12,757 bases of DNA. It comes from DASWRT01 sp036403035. Its GTDB lineage: Bacteria; Pseudomonadota; Alphaproteobacteria; ATCC43930; CGMCC-115725. Shown here in pieces: positions 6,654 through 12,757 of this stretch. The notes under the pieces were generated by a model. It had not been told where the DNA came from and made no database searches. It saw only the letters and a list, made by a program, of their open reading frames with translations. The stretch spans positions 1 through 12,757 of the forward strand of contig DASWRT010000141.1 in assembly GCA_036403035.1 (NCBI GenBank), written 5' to 3'. The position numbers and the translations under genes are program-made. Position 1 is the stretch's first letter, and every line of letters begins with the position of its first letter.

Positions 6654-6858
6654 CACTTTTTCAGAGCAAATTAAAATTGATAATTATCAATCCACTGCAT
6701 GTCGGGGTTTTGCGACGAGATGCGCGCAACACATGCAAGGCACTGTATTCAGCAAAATAATTTATAATCTATCGAACATTCCGCGCCGCATCCCGTCGCG
6801 CAGCAGCGCGGCCGGAAACAGGCTATCATAAAATCGATAACACTAGAAAAGTGCATTA
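6649..6858. repeat. AT-rich island bounded by 13-bp imperfect inverted repeats
   Basis: TAATGCACTTTTTC (6649-6662) faces GAAAAGTGCATTA (6846-6858). They are reverse complements apart from one extra T, about 185 bases apart. The DNA between is far richer in A+T than its surroundings; 6661-6720 has 23 G/C in 60. The island carries the narK promoter. It could be a small non-autonomous mobile element that brought in a promoter, or a normal control region with paired binding sites. No clear target-site duplication flanks the ends. Confidence 0.4.
6677..6690 (-). promoter_or_regulatory. FNR/FixK-type binding site upstream of narK
   Basis: TTGATAATTATCAA is a perfect match to the FNR-family consensus TTGAT-N4-ATCAA and is the core of a 16-base perfect palindrome (6676-6691). 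Proteins of the FNR/FixK/NnrR family bind such sites to respond to low oxygen or nitric oxide. Its spacing from the -10-like CATTAT fits activation of narK-flp-nasC. The gene to the right, mmcB, points away from the site, so narK is the only likely target. Confidence 0.75.
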
Positions 6859-6874
6859 GTGCCACGACATGCGC

Positions 6875-6910
6875 TGCCGTGCCGCGGCACGGCACGGCGC
6901 GGCACGGCGC
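6875..6910. repeat. 20-nt perfect palindrome plus tandem decamers downstream of mmcB
   Basis: TGCCGTGCCGCGGCACGGCA (6875-6894) is a perfect palindrome. It runs into two copies of GGCACGGCGC (6891-6900 and 6901-6910). It begins 9 bases past the mmcB stop on the minus strand, so it may form a terminator stem (GCCGTGC/GCACGGC, loop CGCG). The nearest T-run is more than 20 bases further on, so it is not a canonical intrinsic terminator. Confidence 0.45.
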
Positions 6911-6919
6911 GCCAACCGG

Positions 6920-7399
6920 TCAGAACAGGTCCGGCTCGGCCGCCGCCGCCTCGGGGTCGGCCATGCGGCGCAGCCGCGACGCCGCCGTCCGGGCGAAGCG
7001 GAGCGTCACGGCGCGGCGGCGCGCCGGGTTCAGCGGCCGGGACTCCGGCGGCTCGCGCAGGATCGCCGCGCCGAACGCGTCGGCGACGATCAGGCCGCAC
7101 TCCGCCGGGATGAGGTCCTGCGGAAAGTCGGCGCCGACCGCGAAATAGAGCCGGTCGCAATAGTCCCAGTAGTCCGGCCATTTCCGGTCGGCGCGGAAAT
7201 CGGCGACCGAGGACTTGACCTCGACGATCGCGATCTCGCCGCCGCGCCCCAGTGCCGCAATGTCGGCGCGCCGGCCGTTGGCAAGGCTGAACTCGGCGAG
7301 GCTGGCGAAGCCGTGCTCGGCGAACAGGCGGCAGACGCCGCGACAGAGCGCCGCTGCCGCCGATCCGCCGGCCGCGGGGATGACGGTGCTGTCCGCCAT
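6920..7399 (-). CDS. mmcB: MmcB-family DNA repair protein (PD-(D/E)XK nuclease fold)
   Basis: A 159-residue protein with the restriction-endonuclease-like core: D46 in RRADIAAL, then the E60-V-K62 motif in IAIVEVKSSVADFRADRKW, followed by the conserved PDYWDYCDRLYFAVGADFP block (75-93). These are typical of the alphaproteobacterial MmcB family, whose Caulobacter member is implicated in DNA repair, so a cytoplasmic nuclease or DNA-binding repair role is likely. The exact substrate is unknown. The Arg-rich, acidic-ending tail (RRRAVTLRFARTAASRLRRM...) is plausible for nucleic-acid contact. The start at 7399 has no clear Shine-Dalgarno sequence (GATAAGTCCG precedes it). The gene diverges from the ABC exporter across 83 bases, and I see no GTTC-N7-GTTC SOS box there. 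Confidence 0.85.
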   Translation of the reverse strand: MADSTVIPAAGGSAAAALCRGVCRLFAEHGFASLAEFSLANGRRADIAALGRGGEIAIVEVKSSVADFRADRKWPDYWDYCDRLYFAVGADFPQDLIPAECGLIVADAFGAAILREPPESRPLNPARRRAVTLRFARTAASRLRRMADPEAAAAEPDLF

Positions 7400-7482
7400 C
7401 GGACTTATCTATACGATCGCGCGCCGCCGCGGTCCGGCAGATGGCGGCGCGGCGATGGCAGTGGAGTTTGGAGCGTAAGTCA

Positions 7483-9198
7483 ATGGAGCCACTCAGGAAG
7501 AACGTGCTGCGCGAGGCGTGGGCGATCGCGCGCCCCTACTGGTCGTCGGACGACAAATGGCGCGCGCGCGGCCTGCTCGCCACGATCATCGTCCTGACCC
7601 TCGGCGCGGTGGCGCTCGACGTCCGCCTCAACAGCTGGCGGGCCGACTTCTACAACGCGCTCCAGAACTATGACGAGGGGGAGTTCTTCAAGCAGATCGG
7701 CATCTTCGCGCTGCTGGCCGGCATCTGGATCGTCTGCCGCGTCTATGCCCGCTACCTCAACCAGATGCTCCAGATCCGCTGGCGGCGCTGGCTGACCGAG
7801 CAATATATCGACCGCTGGCTCGGGAACCGCACCTACTACCGGCTCCAGCTCACGGGCCAGGGGACCGACAACCCGGACCAGCGCATCTCCGAGGATCTGA
7901 ACCAGTTCTGCGTCGGCACGCTCGGCCTCGGCCTCGACCTGCTGAACTCGGTGGTGACGCTGCTCTCGTTCATGGTCGTGCTCTGGGACATCTCCGGCCC
8001 GATCACCTTGCCGCTGGGTCCGCTCGGCACGGTGACGATCCCCGGCTATCTGCTCTGGCTCGCCCTGCTCTACGCCATCGCCGGCACCTGGGCGACGGTG
8101 AAGCTCGGCCAGCCGCTCGTCCGGCTCAATTTCTTCCAGCAGCGCTACGAGGCGGATTTCCGCTTCAGCCTCGTGCGGCTGCGCGAGAACGCCGAGAGCA
8201 TCGCCTTCTACGGCGGCGAGCCGCGCGAGAAGGACGTGTTCCGCAGCCGCTTCGCCCGCGTCTTCGACAATTTCTGGGGGCTGATGCAGCAGACGAAGCG
8301 GGTCGGCTGGCTGACCTCGGGCTATGCCCAGGCGGCGGTCGTCTTCCCCTACCTCGCCGTCGCGCCGCGCTACTTCGCCAAGGCGATCGACCTCGGCAAG
8401 ATGATGCAGATCGCCGGCGCCTTCGACGCCGTGCAGGGCGCGCTGTCCTACATCGTCAGCTCCTACACCGAGATCGCACAGTGGCAGTCGGTGGTGGCTC
8501 GTCTTGCCGGCTTCCGCCAGCGCATGGAGGAGATCGAGGCGGACCTCGCGAAGCCGCAGCCGATCGAGGTCGGGACGGACGGCGACGCGCTTTCCGTCCA
8601 GGGGCTCGATCTCGACCTGCCGGACGGCCGTCCGCTTCGGCAGGGCATCGCGCTGACCGCCGAACCCGGCTCCGCCACGCTCGTCGTCGGTCCGTCCGGG
8701 GCCGGCAAGAGCACGCTGTTGCGCGCGATCGCCGGTCTCTGGCCGTTCGGCCGCGGCCGCATCCGGCGGCCCGCCGGGCACGCCCTGTTCCTGCCGCAGA
8801 AGCCGTACATCCCGCTCGGCACGCTCCGCCACGCCCTGATCTACCCCGCGACCGGCGAGGGCGACGCCGGACGCCTCAAGGGGGCGCTGGAGGCGGTCGG
8901 GCTCGGCGCCTACGCGAACCAGCTCGACGAGGACGACAATTGGTCGATGCGGCTGTCCCTGGGCGAACAGCAGCGCCTCGCCATCGCCCGCGCGCTCCTC
9001 GCCGAGCCGGAGATCGTCTTCCTCGACGAGGCGACCTCGGCGCTGGACGAACCGAGCGAGGACGCGCTCTACCGGCTGCTCCGCGACGCGCCCTGGCGCC
9101 CCACTCTGGTCAGCGTCGGCCACCGCAGCACGCTGCGCGCCTTCCACGACCGCGTGCTCGACGTGACGGAGCAGAAGCCCGCGCCGGTGCCGGCGTGA
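7483..9198 (+). CDS. ABC exporter, membrane domain fused to ATPase (YddA / BacA-SbmA-like)
   Basis: A 571-residue half-transporter. The N-terminal part has about six membrane spans (clear ones near 31-46, 70-88, 150-170, 188-206 and 281-305). It shows the BacA/SbmA-ABCD block: LNSWRADFYNALQ (49-61), RWRRWLTEQYIDRWL (99-113), NPDQRISEDLNQF (130-142) and FRFSLVRLRENAESIAFYGG (226-245). The ATPase follows: Walker A GPSGAGKST (403-411), Q-loop Q439 in LPQKPY, signature LSLGEQQ (491-497, canonical LSGGQ changed), Walker B IVFLDEATSALD (511-522) and switch H547. All catalytic residues are present, so it is probably an active inner-membrane exporter or peptide transporter; the substrate is unknown. 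ATG 7483 is chosen for GGAG at 7470-7473, nine bases upstream. A longer form to 7441 is possible. It stands alone. Confidence 0.9.
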   Translation: MEPLRKNVLREAWAIARPYWSSDDKWRARGLLATIIVLTLGAVALDVRLNSWRADFYNALQNYDEGEFFKQIGIFALLAGIWIVCRVYARYLNQMLQIRWRRWLTEQYIDRWLGNRTYYRLQLTGQGTDNPDQRISEDLNQFCVGTLGLGLDLLNSVVTLLSFMVVLWDISGPITLPLGPLGTVTIPGYLLWLALLYAIAGTWATVKLGQPLVRLNFFQQRYEADFRFSLVRLRENAESIAFYGGEPREKDVFRSRFARVFDNFWGLMQQTKRVGWLTSGYAQAAVVFPYLAVAPRYFAKAIDLGKMMQIAGAFDAVQGALSYIVSSYTEIAQWQSVVARLAGFRQRMEEIEADLAKPQPIEVGTDGDALSVQGLDLDLPDGRPLRQGIALTAEPGSATLVVGPSGAGKSTLLRAIAGLWPFGRGRIRRPAGHALFLPQKPYIPLGTLRHALIYPATGEGDAGRLKGALEAVGLGAYANQLDEDDNWSMRLSLGEQQRLAIARALLAEPEIVFLDEATSALDEPSEDALYRLLRDAPWRPTLVSVGHRSTLRAFHDRVLDVTEQKPAPVPA

Positions 9199-9224
9199 CC
9201 GATCGCGGGCGAAGAGACTGATTT

Positions 9225-9455
9225 AAGGGAGATCGGGGAGATGGCTGGGGATCGGGGGGATAAAAAGAAAAGGAAACTCACGCTTTAACGCGAAGGCCGC
9301 AAAGGGTTCGCAGAGGACGCAAAGGTAAGGTTTTTCGCGCGCCGCAGGCGCGCAGCCATTCCCTTTGCGACCATCGCGTGTACTTCGCGTCCTTCGTGTT
9401 AAAGCATTCTTTTTTCAATATCCCCCCGATCCCCAACCATCCCCCGATCTCCCTT
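9225..9455 (+). repeat. Long palindromic repeat, copy 1 (231 bp)
   Basis: It starts 27 bases after the exporter stop. The two ends are inverted copies of an approximately 35-bp G-rich arm beginning AAGGGAGATCGGGG, which holds GATCGGGG twice. Inside are inverted arms of near-periodic CGCGAAGG/CGCAAAGG units of about 9-10 bases (CTTTAACGCGAAGG at 9283-9296 against the CCTTCGTGTTAAAG side at 9391-9404), and at the centre the hairpin GCGCGCC-GCA-GGCGCGC. It is therefore one long imperfect cruciform or hairpin, MITE-like, with no ORF of its own. It lies between the convergent exporter and GH26 genes. The rest of 9199-9535 shows no gene. Confidence 0.85.
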
Positions 9456-9535
9456 CAGCGTTTTCTCGACCTGCTGAACCTCCCTCGTGGGAGCGCGGGA
9501 GAGGGGATCGGCGGAACGCAGGAGCAACGGTCTGC

Positions 9536-10498
9536 TCACCAGTCCCGAAACAGCTCCTTGTAGACCGCGCCGTTTTTCGGATGAGACTTGAACGACCCGG
9601 AGAAGGACGAATCACTGTCCCAATAGGACTGCATGACGACGTTATGCGCGGCCATCCAGTCGTGCATGCGGCGGATGAACTCGCCATCGTCGTAGTCCGA
9701 CGCCCATTCGGGGACAGCGATCGGCTTCCGGTGCTGGGCCGCGAACGAAGCGAGCCAATCGAGACCGCGGCCTTGGCGTGTCAGGATATTCTGCCACCGC
9801 TGGTCGGGCGTTCCCTTGTCCCACTGGCTTTTCTCGTAGACATCCATGCCGATGATGTCGACGACGTCGTCGCCCGGATATGCCCGCTCCGGATCGCTCT
9901 CGGGCGAGCCGACATTGGGGCACCACATGAATTTGAAATTGGGATGCTTGGCGCGGGCCAACTGTACGAAATGCCGGAAGGCGTCGACGTAGCCTTTTTC
10001 GTCGGCGGCCGCGCGCCAGGGATACCAATCGCCGTTGAACTCCCAGCCGAGGCGGACGATGGCGTTCGGGTCGTGGCCGCCGATATGATCGAGGACCTCC
10101 TGCCAATCTTTATCGTAGGCGCCGCTGGCGGCATCGCGGAGGCTGGCGATCGGCTTCGGTGATTTCCAATCCTTGGCGATCAGGGGCTGGGACCAGAGCA
10201 GCTTTCTTGTCGGAGGCCACGCGTTCTTCGTCGCCCAGACCGAGCCGACGAAGTCGTGCCACCCATTGTCCTGTCCGCCGAACACCACCGCGAAGTCGAG
10301 CTTGCGGCCGAGCCATTCCTCGAAAGCCTTTGCGGCATCCGGCTTGAAGCCTTCCGTAAAGGCGCCGAGCATGCGGCGTTCATGCCCGATCGCCTCTTTC
10401 CCCGTTTCCGGAGCCGCCGCGGTCTCACCGAGCGCGGGTGGGCGGCCCGAGAACACGACCGCAGCGACGATGGCTGCCCGCAGGACGAAACCTCTCAT
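9536..10498 (-). CDS. Secreted glycoside hydrolase, GH26 (beta-mannanase-like)
   Basis: 320 residues. A signal peptide is clear: MRGFVLR, then a hydrophobic run AAIVAAVVF, then PALG-E, with cleavage likely near residue 24. The mature part has GH26-type marks of a (beta/alpha)8 clan GH-A enzyme. AIVRLGWEFNGDWYPW (146-161) contains the likely acid/base E153, and KPIAVPEWASDYDDG (258-272) contains the likely nucleophile E264. MWCPN (191-195) and DIIGMDVY (214-221) are shared by the family. It would cleave a beta-linked polysaccharide outside the cytoplasm; mannan is the commonest GH26 substrate, but an exopolysaccharide is also possible. GC is lower than in its neighbours (9901-9960 has 36/60 G/C against 45/60 in lysS at 11401-11460). 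It lies between repeat copies 1 and 2, with no partner genes, so acquisition by transfer is possible. Confidence 0.85.
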   Translation of the reverse strand: MRGFVLRAAIVAAVVFSGRPPALGETAAAPETGKEAIGHERRMLGAFTEGFKPDAAKAFEEWLGRKLDFAVVFGGQDNGWHDFVGSVWATKNAWPPTRKLLWSQPLIAKDWKSPKPIASLRDAASGAYDKDWQEVLDHIGGHDPNAIVRLGWEFNGDWYPWRAAADEKGYVDAFRHFVQLARAKHPNFKFMWCPNVGSPESDPERAYPGDDVVDIIGMDVYEKSQWDKGTPDQRWQNILTRQGRGLDWLASFAAQHRKPIAVPEWASDYDDGEFIRRMHDWMAAHNVVMQSYWDSDSSFSGSFKSHPKNGAVYKELFRDW

Positions 10499-10679
10499 TC
10501 GGCATTTCCCAGGTGAAGAGCCCGGCGGTTCCCTGATCCGGTCATCGTGTCCCTTCCGAGCCTGTCCGCTATTGGATCGCTCCTCGCAAGCAGACCATAT
10601 AACGCCGCGCGGCCGGCGGTAGCGCGCGAGCGGCCTTGATCGGGGTCCAAACCGCCGCCGCAGGGGTGAGAGAACCTCG

Positions 10680-10914
10680 AAGGGAGATCGGGGGGATGGT
10701 TGGGAATCGGGGGACGTGAAAAGAAATAGAATTTACGCTTTGACGCGAAGGACGCAAAGGCTTCGCAAAGATCACGAAGGTGAGTCTTTTGCACGCAGCA
10801 GGCGCGCAGTCGTTCCCTTTACGACTTTTGCGTGTACTTCGCGACCTTTGCGATAAAGCGTTTCTTCTTCAATATCCCCATCCCCCGATCCCCAACCATC
10901 CCCCGATCTCCCTT
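10680..10914 (+). repeat. Long palindromic repeat, copy 2 (235 bp)
   Basis: Same element and same orientation as copy 1. It has the AAGGGAGATCGGGG end arms with the doubled GATCGGG motif, CTTTGACGCGAAGGACGCAA inside, a GCAGGCGCGCAG centre, and the right-hand GCGTGTACTTCGCG and TTCAATATCCCC segments. It lies in the divergent region between the GH26 gene and lysS. Similarity to copy 1 runs a little past the right end (GCGTTTTC-CG). Of the rest of 10499-11039, the part at 10500-10679 shows no gene. The part at 10915-11039 holds a CGTTC-CGAC-GAACG hairpin (10991-11004) and a CGG/CAG triplet run (11003-11025) just before lysS. Confidence 0.85.
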
Positions 10915-11039
10915 CGGCGTTTTCCCGGCAGGGAGCTCCGTGCGGCGCCGCGCCGGGTTGCGCCGCCGCCGCGAACCGCTAAAAGGAGCGCGTTCCGACG
11001 AACGGCGGCGGCAGCAGCAGCAGCGGTACCGGGTGGGTC

Positions 11040-12539
11040 ATGGCGGGCAACGACGAGACGATTTCGGCTGAGGAGAACCAGTTCCGCGCGGCGCGGCTGG
11101 AGAAGCTGCGCGGCCTGCAGGCGCTCGGCGTCGACCCATACCCCTATTCCTACGCGCGCACCGCCGAGGCGGCCGAGCTGGAGCGGCGCTATGCCGACCT
11201 GCCGGCCGGGACGATGACCGAGGACCGCGTCCGCATCGCCGGCCGCATCCGCGCGATCCGCAACAGCGGCATGTTCATCGACCTGCACGACGTCAGCGGC
11301 AAGGTCCAGGTCTTCTCCCACAAGGACCATCTGTCGCCGGAGCAGCTTCAGCTCGTGCGGCTCCTCGACCTAGGCGACCTGATCGGCGTCGAGGGCATCG
11401 TCCGCCGCACGCCGCGCGGCGAGCTGACGGTCAACGCGACCGAGGTGACGGTGCTGGCGAAGGCGCTGCTGCCGCTGCCCGAGAAGTTCCACGGCCTCAC
11501 CGACATCGAGACGCGCTACCGGCAGCGCTATCTCGACCTGATCATGAACCCGCAGAGCCGCGAGACGCTGCGGCGGCGCAGCCTCATCGTCTCGGCGATC
11601 CGGCGCGCGCTGCTCGACCGTTCCTATCTCGAAGTCGAGACGCCGATGCTGCACGCGATCGTCGGCGGCGCGTCGGCGAAGCCGTTCGTCACCCACCACA
11701 ACGCGCTCGACATCGACCTCTACCTGCGCGTCGCGCCCGAACTGCACCTGAAGCGGCTGATCGCCGGCGGCCTCTCCGACAAGGTGTTCGAGATCAACCG
11801 CAACTTCCGCAACGAGGGCCTGTCGCCGCGGCACAACCCCGAGTTTACCTCGCTGGAGCTGTACGAGGCCTATGTCGACTACACCGCGATGATCGACATC
11901 ACCGAAACGCTGGTCGCCGAGGCGGCGAAGGCGGCGACCGGCGGCTCGACGCGGGTGACGTTTCAGGGGACCGAGATCGAGCTGGCGGGGCCGTGGCCGC
12001 GCCGCCCGATGTGCGACCTCGTCAAGGAGAAGACCGGCATCGACTTCCTCGCGGTCCGCAGCGACGAAGAGGCCCGTGACGCCGCGAAGCGGTTCGGCGT
12101 CGAGGTGATGCCGGGCGGCGGCTGGGGCCGCGCCGTCGAGGCGGTGTTCGGCGCCGCGGTCGAGGACTCGCTGATCCAGCCGGTGCACGTCACCGACTTC
12201 CCGCGCGAGATCTCCCCGCTCGCGAAGGCGCACCGCAGCGATCCGCGCCTCGTCGAGCGGTTCGAGACCTACGTCAACGGGTGGGAGATCGCCAACGCCT
12301 TCTCCGAGCTGACCGACCCGCAGGACCAGCTCGCCCGCTTCGAGGCGCAGATGAAGGAGCGCGAGCGCGGCGACGAGGAAGCGCAGATGCTCGACCAGGA
12401 CTACGTGACCGCCCTGGAGCACGGCCTGCCCCCGACCGGCGGCTTGGGCATCGGCATCGACCGTCTCGTCATGATCCTGACCGACAGCCCGTCCATCCGC
12501 GACGTGATCGCCTTCCCGACGATGCGGCCGAGGGATTGA
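11040..12539 (+). CDS. lysS: Lysyl-tRNA synthetase, class II
   Basis: 499 residues, the usual length. It charges tRNA-Lys with lysine in the cytoplasm. The N-terminal helix (ENQFRAARLEKLRGLQALGVDPYPY) is followed by the OB-fold anticodon-binding domain (about 63-140, VRIAGRIRAIRNSGMFIDLHD). The class II catalytic core follows: MLHAIVGGASAKPFVTHHN (203-221) and LYLRVAPELHLKRLIAGG (227-244); motif 2, FRNEGLSPRHNPEFTSLELYEAY (256-278); and motif 3, GLPPTGGLGIGIDRLVMIL (462-480). All signature residues are intact. The ATG at 11040 is the first in frame and fits the family N-terminus. The ribosome binding site is poor: GGGTGGG abuts the start and GGAG at 10985-10988 is too far away. No partner genes; repeat copies lie on both sides. 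Many alphaproteobacteria use the unrelated class I enzyme, so this choice is mildly informative. Confidence 0.97.
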   Translation: MAGNDETISAEENQFRAARLEKLRGLQALGVDPYPYSYARTAEAAELERRYADLPAGTMTEDRVRIAGRIRAIRNSGMFIDLHDVSGKVQVFSHKDHLSPEQLQLVRLLDLGDLIGVEGIVRRTPRGELTVNATEVTVLAKALLPLPEKFHGLTDIETRYRQRYLDLIMNPQSRETLRRRSLIVSAIRRALLDRSYLEVETPMLHAIVGGASAKPFVTHHNALDIDLYLRVAPELHLKRLIAGGLSDKVFEINRNFRNEGLSPRHNPEFTSLELYEAYVDYTAMIDITETLVAEAAKAATGGSTRVTFQGTEIELAGPWPRRPMCDLVKEKTGIDFLAVRSDEEARDAAKRFGVEVMPGGGWGRAVEAVFGAAVEDSLIQPVHVTDFPREISPLAKAHRSDPRLVERFETYVNGWEIANAFSELTDPQDQLARFEAQMKERERGDEEAQMLDQDYVTALEHGLPPTGGLGIGIDRLVMILTDSPSIRDVIAFPTMRPRD

Positions 12540-12558
12540 ACGGACCGAGAGAACCATG

Positions 12559-12737
12559 AAGGGAGATCGGGGGGATGAAAGCAAAAGAGAACGCTTCAAC
12601 GCAGCCGTAAAATGCACGCAAAGGGAATGATTGCACGCCTTCGGCGCGAAAAAACTTACCTTCGCGTTCTTTGCGAAACCTCCACGTCCTTTGCGTTAAG
12701 GCGTAAACCCTTTTTTCCTCATCCCCTGATCTCCCTT
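12559..12737 (-). repeat. Long palindromic repeat, copy 3 (179 bp, inverted and shortened)
   Basis: It starts 20 bases after the lysS stop. End arms AAGGGAGATCGGGG and its reverse complement are present, but the second GATCGGGG of each arm is missing. The centre, read on the minus strand (CGCGAAGGTAAGTTTTTTCG...CATTCCCTTTGCG), matches copies 1 and 2 read on the plus strand, so this copy is inverted relative to them. The central hairpin is GCGCCGAAGGCGTGC. Similarity to copy 2 continues a few bases outside the left end (GAGAGAACC). The window ends 20 bases past it with no other feature. Confidence 0.8.
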
Positions 12738-12757
12738 CAACCTTCCTTTCCGCCGCC

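Noticed and set aside
6652..6668. NtrC-like site TGCACTTTTTCAGAGCA upstream of narK
   Set aside because: It matches about nine of twelve consensus positions but overlaps the predicted -10, and no sigma-54 -24/-12 element was found. Probably chance, or part of the inverted repeat.
7480..9147. 555-codon minus-strand frame antisense to the ABC exporter
   Set aside because: The exporter has a full set of ATPase motifs; the antisense frame has none and is a GC-bias artefact.
9291..9336. CRISPR-like appearance of the CGCAAAGG units
   Set aside because: Units are only about 9-10 bases, imperfect and contiguous, with no spacers and no cas genes.
10991..11004. CGTTC-CGAC-GAACG as an SOS (LexA) box before lysS
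   Set aside because: The orientation of the arms is wrong for the GAAC...GTTC type and the spacing is wrong for the alphaproteobacterial GTTC-N7-GTTC type. lysS is also not an SOS gene.
11370..12617. 415-codon minus-strand frame antisense to lysS
   Set aside because: Shadow of lysS running into repeat copy 3; no motif seen.
9225..12737. Composite transposon bounded by the repeats
   Set aside because: No transposase or integrase gene or remnant lies between the copies, and lysS is an essential housekeeping gene.

Overview
The window reads as GC-rich (roughly two-thirds G+C) chromosomal DNA from an alphaproteobacterium. This rests on an MmcB-family DNA-repair protein, a narK-flp-nasC nitrate-assimilation operon of the kind known from Bradyrhizobium, a BacA/YddA-like ABC exporter and the codon use. 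The order cannot be fixed from this sequence. No rRNA, tRNA, CRISPR array, integrase or transposase was found.

Layout, left to right. (1) 1-212 is the 3' end of a heptose-phosphate adenylyltransferase gene (hldE). (2) 307-414, minus strand, is the first 36 codons of an ABC-transporter ATPase with its ribosome binding site, cut off just before Walker A. (3) 535-963 is msrB, a methionine-R-sulfoxide reductase. It converges on the nitrate operon with a 22-nt perfect palindrome at the junction. (4) 6484 down to 977, minus strand, is the nitrate-assimilation operon: narK (transporter), a 250-nt spacer with a strong hairpin and a 32-codon ORF, flp (FAD/NAD(P)H electron donor) and nasC (molybdopterin nitrate reductase with a C-terminal [2Fe-2S] domain). 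The last three ORFs are stop/start coupled. (5) 6485-6919 is an AT-rich promoter island with a perfect FNR/FixK-type box placed for activation of narK, and a hairpin-rich leader. (6) mmcB (minus) and an exporter gene (plus) diverge from an 83-nt gap. (7) 9225-12757 is a repeat-rich stretch. Three copies of one long imperfect palindrome (231, 235 and 179 bp) lie around a secreted GH26-type glycosidase gene of lower GC and the class II lysyl-tRNA synthetase gene.

How the genes work together: NarK imports nitrate, Flp probably takes electrons from NAD(P)H through FAD, and NasC reduces nitrate to nitrite using its [2Fe-2S] and [4Fe-4S] centres. No nitrite reductase is in the window, so that step must be encoded elsewhere. 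The other genes look like independent units.

The items most worth a second look are the repeat family, the narK control region (FNR box plus a hairpin whose loop is complementary to the Shine-Dalgarno sequence), the 32-codon ORF in the spacer where Bradyrhizobium carries a haemoglobin gene, and the truncated ABC ATPase. None of these by itself shows a wholly new system.
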